From Acidobacteriaceae bacterium (GTDB lineage: Bacteria; Acidobacteriota; Terriglobia; Terriglobales; Acidobacteriaceae), in contig JASIJX010000636.1 of NCBI GenBank assembly GCA_030049955.1, positions 1 through 9,696 of the forward strand: a DNA stretch of 9,696 nt, written 5' to 3'. Positions 1 through 7,424 of the stretch are shown piece by piece. The first letter of the stretch is position 1. Every line of letters starts with the position of its first letter. The position numbers and the translations under genes were made by a program. Under the pieces are notes generated by a model. It was not told the DNA's origin and did no database searches. It saw only the letters and a list, made by a program, of their open reading frames with translations.

Positions 1-608
1 TGAACGAGGCTGTGTAGCGGTGCGGCCAAATCAGGGTGCTGCCTGGCCGCCTCCAAGAAATAGGGGTCCAGGCGCAATGCAAGGAAGTTATCATCGTTTG
101 AAAAGTCGCGCCTAACGGCTTCGTTAAAAGCAGTTTCAGCGTGGATGCGCGCAAGGGTTCCGCCGACAGATGCAGCAAAATTAGGATCAATTCTGCCTGC
201 CATCAGCTCCAATTTCCAGTTTGCAAAGCGCTCAGGCGGCAGAAAGGCCATCACGAAGCTGTTTGTTGAGCGGTCAACACCCAGAATCTGTGGACTACAA
301 TTTGGCACGATTGTCCGCGCAAGCTGCAACCATGCTATTTCAGCATAGATCCGTTCGACTGGGGCGCTCCAGGTCCTGCTGACCTTCAGCAAGGGGAGCG
401 CTTGTTTCAGGCAGTAGGTTCGGCTATTCCCTTCGATCTTAAGAATGGTGGAGGATACGCCTCCGGCGAGTTGCTCTATGTTGAGTGATTGATCCCGTTG
501 AATGAGATCCAGACGAATCAGTACGTCCAGTATGAGTTGGCGATCGGCCGACAAATCTATAAACGGCGTTTCCACAAAGCGATGCTCCATCCAAGTCCAG
601 ACATGCAC
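1..608 (-). CDS. Aminoglycoside-phosphotransferase-fold kinase, partial (C-terminus beyond left edge)
   Basis: About 200 N-terminal codons are open on the minus strand to the window edge, with no stop. Numbered from the ATG at 590, a glycine-rich nucleotide loop (GGVSS, 43-47) is followed by the presumed ATP-binding lysine in YCLKQA (K62), an acidic residue in YAEIAW (E84), the hinge segment FVMAFLPPE (112-120) and VGGTLARIHAET (142-153). This is the N-lobe and early C-lobe of the APH/choline-kinase fold (phosphotransferase enzyme family). The catalytic HGD loop would lie off the window. I take the GTG at 608 as the start because GAGG (619-616), overlapping the stop of the preceding gene, sits 7 nt upstream of it. 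The ATG at 590 has no such site. It is the last visible gene of the sugar-acid operon and looks translationally coupled to the FAH gene. The substrate is unknown. Phosphorylation of a sugar or a pathway metabolite is an inference from position only. Confidence 0.82.
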   Translation of the reverse strand, partial: MHVWTWMEHRFVETPFIDLSADRQLILDVLIRLDLIQRDQSLNIEQLAGGVSSTILKIEGNSRTYCLKQALPLLKVSRTWSAPVERIYAEIAWLQLARTIVPNCSPQILGVDRSTNSFVMAFLPPERFANWKLELMAGRIDPNFAASVGGTLARIHAETAFNEAVRRDFSNDDNFLALRLDPYFLEAARQHPDLAAPLHSLV

Positions 609-615
609 CAGATCG

Positions 616-619
616 CCTC
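616..619 (-). promoter_or_regulatory. Shine-Dalgarno site overlapping the FAH stop, for the downstream kinase
   Basis: GAGG on the minus strand overlaps the TGA stop of the FAH-family gene (620-618) and lies 7 nt before an in-frame GTG at 608. This favours GTG 608 over ATG 590 as the kinase start and suggests coupled translation of the two genes. Confidence 0.5.
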
Positions 620-1478
620 AACCCAGCAATGCGCTGTCCCAAGCGAATACTTGCTGTGTCTGTTCTCCCAATCCCGAAATGCCGAGACGCATCGTATCAC
701 CCGGTTTGAGGTAAACAGGTGGGGTCTTGCCCATCCCCACGCCTGGCGGTGTGCCTGTCGAGATCAGGTCGCCAGGATTGAGTGTCATGAATTGGCTTAT
801 ATAGCTGATCAAGGCTGCAACATCAAACACCATCGTTCGGCTGTTTCCTGTTTGAACCCGAACTCCATTGACATCCAGCGTGAGGTCGAGGTCTTGTGGA
901 TCGCTGACTTCATCTGCAGTGACCAACCACGGTCCGACTGGTCCAAATGTGTCACATCCTTTCCCCTTGTCCCACTGCCCACCGCGTTCCAACTGGTACT
1001 CGCGCTCGGACAGGTCATTGATGATGCAGTAGCCAGCAACATAGGACAAAGCATCCTTTCTGTTGATGTACTGGGCTCGTTGCCCAATGACGACGCCGAG
1101 TTCAACTTCCCAATCTGATTTGCAGGAGCCCTTTGGAAGTACCACGGGATCGTTGGGTCCATTCACTGCGCTGGTGGCCTTGAGAAACAGAATGGGCTCC
1201 TTCGACACTGATTGTCCTGTTTCCGCTGCATGATCGCTGTAGTTGAGGCCGACGCAAATGATCTTTCCGACATTGCAAAAAGGAACTCCATATCGCACTG
1301 CTGCATCGATGATTGGCAAGTTGGCTAAATCCAGTGCATGCAATGCGGAAAGGCTCGCGGGAGATAAAGTTTCGGGAGTGATATCAGTAATTATTCCCGA
1401 AATATTCCTGATGCGACCTTCTGGGTCGAGCAATCCTGGTTTCTCCGCACCCTTTGCACCGCAACGAAGCAATTTCAT
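618..1478 (-). CDS. Fumarylacetoacetate hydrolase family protein, probable 2,4-diketo-3-deoxy-sugar-acid hydrolase
   Basis: This 286-residue protein has full FAH-family architecture: an N-terminal lead-in of about 70 residues, then the catalytic fold. The core begins at IICVGLNYSDHA (73-84). The metal-binding acidic residues are E124 and E126 in DWEVELGVVIG and D155 in IINDLSERE. The lysine-rich loop WDKGKGCDTFGPVGPW (169-184) and the STGTPPGVGMG turn (240-250) are typical of the ureidoglycolate lyase / 2,4-diketo-3-deoxy-L-fuconate hydrolase branch. In that branch the enzyme hydrolyses a C-C bond of a 2,4-diketo acid, giving pyruvate and a hydroxy acid in the cytoplasm. The SDR immediately upstream (41-bp gap) would supply the diketo acid. 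AGGGGA lies about 5 nt before the ATG. The family is certain. The exact substrate (fuconate-, rhamnonate- or hexonate-derived) is inferred from context. Confidence 0.93.
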   Translation of the reverse strand: MKLLRCGAKGAEKPGLLDPEGRIRNISGIITDITPETLSPASLSALHALDLANLPIIDAAVRYGVPFCNVGKIICVGLNYSDHAAETGQSVSKEPILFLKATSAVNGPNDPVVLPKGSCKSDWEVELGVVIGQRAQYINRKDALSYVAGYCIINDLSEREYQLERGGQWDKGKGCDTFGPVGPWLVTADEVSDPQDLDLTLDVNGVRVQTGNSRTMVFDVAALISYISQFMTLNPGDLISTGTPPGVGMGKTPPVYLKPGDTMRLGISGLGEQTQQVFAWDSALLG

Positions 1479-1519
1479 AGCGTCCCCTATTGTATTTAGA
1501 AACTAGTACTCGAAAGCAC

Positions 1520-2263
1520 TCACATTGACAATCCGCCATCAATCAAATGGATGGCTCCCGTTGTGTACGACGACTCATCAGACGCGAGATGAACGGCCAA
1601 CGCGGCAATTTCCTCAGGTCGCCCCAAGCGTCCTATAGGCTGCCGTGCGGCATACAGATTCTGAACCTCAACTACGGCTGCGCCACTCTGAGCTGCCTGC
1701 TCAGCAATCCGTGCCTGCAGTGATGGAGACTCGACGGTTCCAGGACAAATTGCGTTACAGCGTATTCCGTACTTGATGAAATCAGCAGCCACCGACTTGG
1801 TCAGGCCCACTACGGCTGCCTTCGATGCTGTGTAAGCGAACCGATTTGGAACCCCTTTGACGCTTGAAGCGACTGAAGCCATGTTGATAATCGAGCCGCA
1901 ACGCCGCTCCAACATTCTCGGCAGGAATGCACGTATTGTTCGGAACATGGATTTGGCGTTCAAGTCAAATGACCGATTCCAATCATCGTCAGTGCACTCA
2001 AGGACAGTCCCGCAATGAACATACCCCGCGCAATTGAAGAGAATGTCTACATCTGCAAACTCGTTAGCAAGAGATATGATGGCAGATTCGTTCCGTACAT
2101 CAAAGCAGCGAGTGACACAACCCTGCAAGTTGGACAGGAGGGCTTCATGAATGTCTGCCGCAATCACTCGAGCGCCTTCACGGACAAACGCATCCGCACT
2201 CGCCCGCCCTATTCCTTGTGCAGCGCCGGTTATGACAGCGGTTTTCCCTTGCAACCTACCCAT
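1520..2263 (-). CDS. Short-chain dehydrogenase, BDH2/DHRS6-like, probable 2-keto-3-deoxy-L-fuconate-type dehydrogenase
   Basis: This is a 247-residue classical SDR of standard length. Visible signatures are the nucleotide loop TGAAQGIG (12-19), D37 at the end of beta-2 (predicts NAD+ over NADP+), NCAG (77-80), N102, catalytic S130 in INMAS, and Y144 and K148 in YTASK. The stretch from IINMASVASSVKG through GIRCNAICPGTVESPSL closely resembles DHRS6/BDH2. Bacterial relatives of that group oxidise the C4 hydroxyl of 2-keto-3-deoxy-L-fuconate. The family assignment is from sequence and the substrate from the adjacent FAH-family hydrolase, which would cleave the product. A very strong ribosome site, GAGGAGG, lies 6 nt before the ATG and abuts the stop of the UxuA gene (12-bp gap), so co-translation is likely. 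Confidence 0.92.
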   Translation of the reverse strand: MGRLQGKTAVITGAAQGIGRASADAFVREGARVIAADIHEALLSNLQGCVTRCFDVRNESAIISLANEFADVDILFNCAGYVHCGTVLECTDDDWNRSFDLNAKSMFRTIRAFLPRMLERRCGSIINMASVASSVKGVPNRFAYTASKAAVVGLTKSVAADFIKYGIRCNAICPGTVESPSLQARIAEQAAQSGAAVVEVQNLYAARQPIGRLGRPEEIAALAVHLASDESSYTTGAIHLIDGGLSM

Positions 2264-2275
2264 CCAAAGCCTCCT

Positions 2276-3547
2276 CTAGTGCGCTAGTGCCAAGGTCGTG
2301 TTATCCGACGGCGCCTCTCCGTGAAGGCATTCGATCGCTTTCATTGCGCCGCGTATTTCCGCAAGCCCTTTGAGACGCCCAATTGCTGAGTAGCCCGGGT
2401 TGCAGTCACGGAGAGCATCTTCTAACAGCAAGTGACCGTGGTCGGGACGGACGGGAATTCGCCATGTTGCCTGACCAAGCACTTTGCGCCTGGCCTGCTC
2501 ACGCATGACGAGGTGCAAGACCGTTGGCAAGTTCGCATCGCCGCTGAGATGATTGCTCTCATAGAATGACAACCTATCCTGCTCTATCCTAACGTTCCGC
2601 CCATGCACAAAGTGAACCCTGGACACGAAGCGCTCCAGTATCGCATGCACATCATTCCTTGCGGACGAACTGAGGGATCCGACACAAAAGGTCAAGCCGC
2701 TATTAGGTGACGGCTCCGAATCAGCCAACCATCCAAAGTCTTCCATCGTAGAAACGATCCGCGGTATACCGAGCAGGGGGATTGGAGGGTCATCGGGGTG
2801 AAGGGCCAAAAGAACTCCTAATTCTTCTGCAACGGGAATGACTCGGCTTAGGAAGTACTTCAGATTCTCACGAAGTGCGTTGCGCGTGATGCCGCGGAAG
2901 GAATTTAATTTATTTCGGAATGTCTCCATTGAGAAAGAGTCGTGTCCGCCTGGAAGACCGCGGACCATCGTGGCACAGAGGAGGTCGCGATCCGCTTCCG
3001 ACTGCGCCGACCAGTAATTCGAGGCAGCATCCAACTGATCCTTATTGTAGTCGTCGGAAGCGTAAGGCCTTTTCAGCATGAAGACGTCAAACGCCACGAG
3101 AGCAGCAAAATCAAAACGAAGCGCCAGACCACCGCTCTCAGGAACTCTCCATTTAAGGTCCGTACGCGTCCAATCAAACACCGGCATGAAATGGTAGGCA
3201 ATCCGTTTAATGCCTGCAGCTGCAAGATTGCGGAGAGAGTCGATCCAAGCGTCGATCAGCTTATCCCTGGTAGCATCGCCACGCTTGATATCGTCGTGGA
3301 CAGCAAGACTCTCTACAACGGCCCAATGGAGGGCATTTTGGCCAGCATAGGCTGTCAGGGCGATTTCAGCTGCTCTTTTATCAATCGCCTCACGCCTCCA
3401 CACCTCTCCTGTGGGAACGTCATGAAGAGCTGTCACAATGCCAGTGGCGCCCGCTTGCCGAGCGTCTACCAGACTTACTGGGTCGCCTGGGCCAAACCAA
3501 CGCCATGATTCCAGTAGCGGTTCCAGACCGAGTTGTCGATCATTCAT
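2276..3547 (-). CDS. uxuA: D-mannonate dehydratase (UxuA family)
   Basis: At 423 residues this is somewhat longer than the roughly 390-400 usual for UxuA; the excess is at both ends. It carries the family's characteristic motifs in order: WRWFGPGDPVSL (15-26), QAGATGIVTALH (31-42), VPTGEVW (44-50), HFMPVFDWTRTDL (119-131), LRENLKYFL (225-233), the metal-site motif HPDDPP (250-255), FCVGS (288-292), VHFVHGRNVR (311-320) and the C-terminal RPDHGH (367-372), followed by NPGYSAIGRLKGLAEIRG. UxuA dehydrates D-mannonate to 2-keto-3-deoxy-D-gluconate in the glucuronate pathway. No uxaC, uxuB, kdgK or aldolase gene is visible here. Instead it sits between a lactonase and an SDR/FAH pair, so its product may feed the non-phosphorylative branch (inference), or its substrate may differ from D-mannonate. 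A GAGAAG-like ribosome site precedes the ATG. Confidence 0.93.
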   Translation of the reverse strand: MNDRQLGLEPLLESWRWFGPGDPVSLVDARQAGATGIVTALHDVPTGEVWRREAIDKRAAEIALTAYAGQNALHWAVVESLAVHDDIKRGDATRDKLIDAWIDSLRNLAAAGIKRIAYHFMPVFDWTRTDLKWRVPESGGLALRFDFAALVAFDVFMLKRPYASDDYNKDQLDAASNYWSAQSEADRDLLCATMVRGLPGGHDSFSMETFRNKLNSFRGITRNALRENLKYFLSRVIPVAEELGVLLALHPDDPPIPLLGIPRIVSTMEDFGWLADSEPSPNSGLTFCVGSLSSSARNDVHAILERFVSRVHFVHGRNVRIEQDRLSFYESNHLSGDANLPTVLHLVMREQARRKVLGQATWRIPVRPDHGHLLLEDALRDCNPGYSAIGRLKGLAEIRGAMKAIECLHGEAPSDNTTLALAH

Positions 3548-3663
3548 AGGGTGCTTCTCTCATCACACCGTTGCAAGGTGCTAGCCATACATCCGCTCTT
3601 CGAAGGATCATGAGGTCTTTGGCAGGGATTTCACAGACGAAAGACTGCCATTCGCAAGATACG

Positions 3664-4557
3664 TCATCGCAATCTAAATCTGTGCTCTGGAAGTCCTGCG
3701 ACCTCGGTGGTCAATTCAAACAGGCCTCCTGCAAGATCACCTATCATCTCCGACGACGCACTCGCGCTGGTTACGAAGAGCGTGCGTCCGCCCTCTCCGC
3801 CAAAAGTGCAGGTCGTAGGGTTGGCGACTGGAAACTCGATTACGCGATCAACTATTCCGTTCGGAGAGATACGTGCGATACATCCGCCTCCGTACCGGCA
3901 ATTCCAAAGAAATCCCTCGGAGTCGATGGCCGATCCATCGGGGATCCCGCGCTCAAAGCCGGTGAAAAACGCCTGCTCATTCGTAATTGTGCCATTTGCG
4001 AAATCAAAGTCGTAACTATAGATGGTGTTGGCCAGACTGTCGCCGAAGTAGAATCTTGTGCGGTCAGGGCTCCAACATAATGTATTTGAGATGCCTATCC
4101 TCTCACGCCACACGGATATATCGCCGCTAGCCGCAACCTTATAAAGCCTGCCGTCCGCCCCGCCGGCGGGGCCAACGCTTCCGTCCTTGTTGACATTGTT
4201 GCGCATGGACCCAATCCAGAAGTCTCCGCGCGGGTCAGTGCGGCCGTCATTGAGACGGACTTTCGGCCAACCATCAAGAACGAAACCGTGATCGAAGCGA
4301 GTGTCTGTGCGAGGCCGCCACAGCAGCAGACGTGAACCAAGTGCGACAAGCAGTGTCTCAGCACGCGTCGTGAGCGAGAGGGCGACAACGGGCTCGTCAA
4401 AATGCCACTCATGTGTGGCACCACTTGCGACGTCTAGACGGTGAATTAGGAAGCGGTTAATGTCGGTCCAATAGACCGCAGACTCGGTTTCATTCCACAC
4501 CACGCCTTCCCCGCAACGATCATCCACAGCTGCAATGCATGAAATCTCAGTGATCAT
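3664..4557 (-). CDS. SMP-30/gluconolactonase family lactonase
   Basis: This 297-residue six-bladed beta-propeller protein has the usual length for regucalcin/SMP-30 lactonases. The divalent-metal ligands are visible: E17 in RCGEGVVW, N158 in ISNTLCWSPD and D207 in GIPDGSAID. The substrate-contacting N103 lies in VRLNDGRTDPRGDFW. These positions match the E18/N154/D204 plus N103 pattern known for the mammalian protein. The family hydrolyses aldono-lactones to free aldonic acids, which here would supply the dehydratases encoded on either side. No signal peptide is seen, so it is probably cytoplasmic. The gap to the upstream dehydratase gene is 52 bp and to the downstream uxuA-like gene 116 bp, the longest gap inside the operon. 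The Shine-Dalgarno is weak (GGAG 13 nt upstream). Which lactone it uses cannot be read from the sequence. Confidence 0.92.
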   Translation of the reverse strand: MITEISCIAAVDDRCGEGVVWNETESAVYWTDINRFLIHRLDVASGATHEWHFDEPVVALSLTTRAETLLVALGSRLLLWRPRTDTRFDHGFVLDGWPKVRLNDGRTDPRGDFWIGSMRNNVNKDGSVGPAGGADGRLYKVAASGDISVWRERIGISNTLCWSPDRTRFYFGDSLANTIYSYDFDFANGTITNEQAFFTGFERGIPDGSAIDSEGFLWNCRYGGGCIARISPNGIVDRVIEFPVANPTTCTFGGEGGRTLFVTSASASSEMIGDLAGGLFELTTEVAGLPEHRFRLR

Positions 4558-4609
4558 GTGGCGGTCGAATCTCCGTCATATCGTCTATCCTCATGAGAAA
4601 TCGTCTCTC

Positions 4610-5878
4610 TTACCCCATAACTCGTGCTTCTGCTTCGGAATATACCGCTGGCAACGATGGGTCTCTCCAGACACGATTCGGCAGCCCCGCAAACCAACCA
4701 GGCCGCCCCGGATCGCGATCGTACGGATATCCCTTGAGTTCTTCAAATAACTCATGATATTGGCGGACCTTTTCGTGATCGAGCCGCACTCCGAGCCCTG
4801 GGGCGGCAGGGACGCTGATTTTCCCATCGCAGTATGTCATCTTACCTCCCACTATGACGTCGTCGACCAAGTGGTGGTAGTGCGCGTCAGCCGCGTAGGA
4901 CAAGTTGGGAATCACGGCCCCCAGGTGCAACATCGTCGCCAACTGGATGCCTAGTTCCCCTGAAGAATGGACGGCCACGGCGAGTCCGAAGGTCTCGCAG
5001 ATTGCCGCAGCTTTTACACACGGCCGAATACCTCCCCAGAATGTGGTATCAAGTAATATCACGTCGACCGCACGGTGGCGCACATTGGCGGCCAGTTGCT
5101 CAAAGTTGACTACAAAGGTGTTCGTCGCAATGGGGAGGGAAACAAAATGCCTAAGCTGAGCCAGACCTTCAACGCCCCAGGTTGGATCCTCGAAATAATC
5201 ATTGCGTAGGTCGGCGATTTCCCGGCCGAACGCCAAGGCCTCTGGAAGGCTGAGAGCGCAGTTTGGATCGAATCGGCACTTGTCATCTGGAAACGCCTCA
5301 GCTAGAGAGCGATAGCAACTGAGTTCATGGCTCGGCGGATAAACCCCACCCTTGAGCTTGTGGACATTAAATCCATACTTGTCTTTCAGGTTTTTGGTAT
5401 AGGCGACCAGTTGTTCGGGGGTTCGCACCTCGCCGCGGCCTGTTTTCGGGTGGTCATCACGGAAGAACAGATAGCTTGCAAAGGGAACGGAATCGTGAAG
5501 CTTCCCGCCCAGGAAATCGTAAACAGGAATGTCCAGCTTTTGACCAATGATATCGAGACACGCAAATTCAAGGGCAGCATGCAATTGGATGCGATTGTTA
5601 TATAGGCTGGCAGTGGGGTTACAGATTTTCAGCCGAAGTGATTCCAGGTCAAAAACATCATGTCCCCGAAGATACCCCAGTAGCTGGAGAAACGCAGAGT
5701 CGGCGGCCTCTCCTGCTCCTCCCATCTCGCCAAGGCCTACATAACCATCATTGGTTTCTACCTCGACAATTGTCCGAACAAATCGTCCCCAGTGGGCGCC
5801 GACAGCATGGATCAACGGTGCCTCAAGTGGCACGGTCACCGGCGTTGAGCGAATGTTCACTATGTGGGTGCGTGACAT
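4610..5878 (-). CDS. Enolase-superfamily acid-sugar dehydratase, glucarate-dehydratase-like subgroup
   Basis: This 422-residue protein is a two-domain enolase-superfamily enzyme: capping domain about 1-140, (beta/alpha)-barrel about 145-370, then a C-terminal tail with [13 protein letters not shown]. The barrel carries the KxK acid/base pair K174/K176 (HKLKGG), metal ligands D204 (FDPN), E230 (YFEDP) and N253 (ATN), and the D277/H304 dyad ([17 protein letters not shown]). The spacings K-D 30, E-N 23 and N-D 24 equal those in E. coli glucarate dehydratase, which supports this subgroup. Such enzymes remove water from aldonates or aldarates to give 2-keto-3-deoxy acids. The real substrate is not determined; an aldonate from the adjacent lactonase is the best guess. 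It is the first gene of the operon, divergent from the regulator. AGGA lies 6 nt before the ATG. Confidence 0.92.
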   Translation of the reverse strand: MSRTHIVNIRSTPVTVPLEAPLIHAVGAHWGRFVRTIVEVETNDGYVGLGEMGGAGEAADSAFLQLLGYLRGHDVFDLESLRLKICNPTASLYNNRIQLHAALEFACLDIIGQKLDIPVYDFLGGKLHDSVPFASYLFFRDDHPKTGRGEVRTPEQLVAYTKNLKDKYGFNVHKLKGGVYPPSHELSCYRSLAEAFPDDKCRFDPNCALSLPEALAFGREIADLRNDYFEDPTWGVEGLAQLRHFVSLPIATNTFVVNFEQLAANVRHRAVDVILLDTTFWGGIRPCVKAAAICETFGLAVAVHSSGELGIQLATMLHLGAVIPNLSYAADAHYHHLVDDVIVGGKMTYCDGKISVPAAPGLGVRLDHEKVRQYHELFEELKGYPYDRDPGRPGWFAGLPNRVWRDPSLPAVYSEAEARVMG

Positions 5879-6245
5879 CTAATGTCCTATGATCCAAATG
5901 TTTGTGCGATTCATCCAGAACGCCACGACAGGCGTATCAGGGTGTTTGAACAATTACCTATACGTGCTTCCGAAGAGCACGTGCGCCGCTCCTGTCGTTA
6001 TCCACATCGATCACACTTTCCGGCGTCTGAGGTCGTAAGTCCGCAGCCACCGGAGGCAAGATTATCGCCGGTGCCGCTCGAGAGCGAGGACAAACGCGGC
6101 CTGTTCCGGATGTTTCGCATTGCAAAATGGTCGGCGGGAGCAAGGCTTGGAAGAAACGAATCGTATCGAGGCGTTCCGTGCGCATAGAGAAACGCTTCAC
6201 GCCGCTTTACAGTCGCCTTGCCCGACTGGTAACCTGTATCGCACT
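5879..6245. promoter_or_regulatory. Divergent intergenic region between the catabolic operon and its regulator
   Basis: About 367 bp separate the oppositely oriented dehydratase and regulator genes, so promoters for both must lie here. I could not identify convincing -35/-10 pairs. The region contains the inverted repeat at 5962-5982 and flanking 8-bp inverted arms at 5925-5932 and 5991-5998, annotated separately. A TTG-initiated extension of the regulator reading frame reaches back to 6120, but it shows no domain character. Confidence 0.6.
5962..5982. promoter_or_regulatory. Candidate operator: 7-bp inverted repeat with 7-bp spacer
   Basis: ACGTGCT (5962-5968) and AGCACGT (5976-5982) are perfect inverted arms around a 7-nt spacer. 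They lie roughly 85 bp upstream of the dehydratase start, between divergent genes. That is where an operator for the HTH regulator at 6246 would be expected. The binding role is inferred; no second copy was seen. A second pair, ACGACAGG (5925-5932) and CCTGTCGT (5991-5998), brackets it but is not concentric with it. Confidence 0.4.
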
Positions 6246-7424
6246 ATGAAATACAACAATGCCGGTCTATCGAGCAAGAACGGAAACGCGCGGCGGCCGT
6301 ATACGGTTAAGTCGGTTATCCGAGCGGCTACGCTCCTCAAATCGTTTTCGTCAACCTCAGAGATTCTCGAACTGCGCACCATCGCGAAGCGATCCTCATT
6401 GAACAAAGCGACGGCTTTTCGACTTTCTGAGACGCTTGTCGAAGCTGGACTACTTGAGCGTGTTGGGAGTCAAGGATACCGATTGCGAATTGACATGGCT
6501 CTGAGCAAACGGTATCGGATTGGATATGCCGCTCAGAGTGACGTAGTCGCCTTTACCGCCACTGTCACAGATAGCTTAGCTGCATCAGCGAGTGCCGCAA
6601 ACGTCGATCTTTTAATTTTTAATAACAAGTTCAGTGCAAAAGCAGCTCTACTCAACGCTGACCGCTTCATCGAAGAGAGGGTGGACCTGGTAATCGATTC
6701 GCAACTCGATTTTAGAATCGCCGGGCAGATCGCTGCAAAGTTTTCAGACGCACAGATACCCTTCGTCGCGCTCGATCAGCCACACCCTGGAGCATTCTAT
6801 TTCGGCGCGGACAACTATAAGGCCGGGCGAATGGCGGGTAAATACTTAGGCAAATGGGCTTTAAAGCGGTGGTCTGGCGGCGTAAAGGAAATGTTTCTGA
6901 TCGGGGCGGAAGTGGGAGGCCCGAGCCTCAAAGCGCGTTTGACTGGGATGTATGATGGAATTCTGGAAAGCCTCCCGCGGCTGAGAAGCGTTCAATGTAC
7001 TTACCTTGACACTCGAGGTCAATTCGACAAGACCTTGGATGTGATGAGAAAGCAGTTGCGGCGGAGAAAGTTGCGCAGGGTTCTCGTCGGTGGCGTAAAT
7101 GATGTATCTGCTCTTGCCGCACTGCAGGCATTCCGCGAATGCGGAATGGAAAATGAATGCGCAATCTGTGGCCAGGATGCATGTGTGGAAGCGAGGCAAG
7201 AACTCAGGAAGAGCCCTACAAGTCTTGTGTGCTCAGTTGCATATTTTCCGGAACGATATGGAGAACGTCTTATAAAGCTCGCTATCGACATTCTAAATAG
7301 TAAGCCAGTAGCTCCAGCAACGTTCACACAGCATGAGCTTGTTACCTCGGAAAACGTAGACCAAATCTACTCCAATGATGCATGGGTTAGCGCTGGTGCG
7401 ATCCGTGGCGATGCCTGGAGTTGA
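6246..7424 (+). CDS. Transcriptional regulator: IclR-type HTH fused to a periplasmic-binding-protein-like sugar sensor
   Basis: Numbered from the ATG at 6246 (392 residues), residues about 18-82 form an IclR-like winged helix-turn-helix. It starts YTVKSVIRAATLLKSF, continues through the recognition region SSLNKATAFRLSETL and ends with the wing around LLERVGSQGYRLRID. From about residue 93 (YRIGYAAQ) to the end it resembles the type I periplasmic-binding fold used as sensor in LacI-type regulators. Features include FNNKFSAKAALLNADRFIEE, VDLVIDSQ, IPFVALDQPHP, YFGADNYKAGRMAG and ICGQDACVEARQ. The standard IclR effector domain is absent. No signal peptide or membrane segment is seen. The frame stays open back to a TTG at 6120, but those 42 residues look non-domain. 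The ATG at 6246 lacks a clear Shine-Dalgarno, so the start is uncertain. Divergent placement suggests it senses a sugar acid and controls the operon. Confidence 0.87.
   Translation: MKYNNAGLSSKNGNARRPYTVKSVIRAATLLKSFSSTSEILELRTIAKRSSLNKATAFRLSETLVEAGLLERVGSQGYRLRIDMALSKRYRIGYAAQSDVVAFTATVTDSLAASASAANVDLLIFNNKFSAKAALLNADRFIEERVDLVIDSQLDFRIAGQIAAKFSDAQIPFVALDQPHPGAFYFGADNYKAGRMAGKYLGKWALKRWSGGVKEMFLIGAEVGGPSLKARLTGMYDGILESLPRLRSVQCTYLDTRGQFDKTLDVMRKQLRRRKLRRVLVGGVNDVSALAALQAFRECGMENECAICGQDACVEARQELRKSPTSLVCSVAYFPERYGERLIKLAIDILNSKPVAPATFTQHELVTSENVDQIYSNDAWVSAGAIRGDAWS

Noticed and set aside
489..1118. Plus-strand open frame of 209 codons
   Set aside because: It lies antisense to the clear FAH-family gene and has no recognisable domain; it is a shadow of that gene's codon pattern.
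2942..3508. Plus-strand open frame of 188 codons
   Set aside because: Entirely antisense to the UxuA gene, with no family features.
3566..3580. Short CACC...GGTG hairpin in the gap between the lactonase and uxuA genes
   Set aside because: Four-base arms with no T-run are too weak for a terminator, and flanking gene functions argue for continued transcription.
3571..4080. Plus-strand open frame of 169 codons covering the uxuA/SMP-30 gap
   Set aside because: Mostly antisense to the lactonase gene; low-complexity, arginine- and serine-rich text with no domain.
6120..6245. TTG-initiated 42-residue N-terminal extension of the regulator
   Set aside because: The extension is not domain-like, and the ATG at 6246 already leaves about 17 residues before the HTH; another TTG at 6147 has a passable ribosome site but the same problem.
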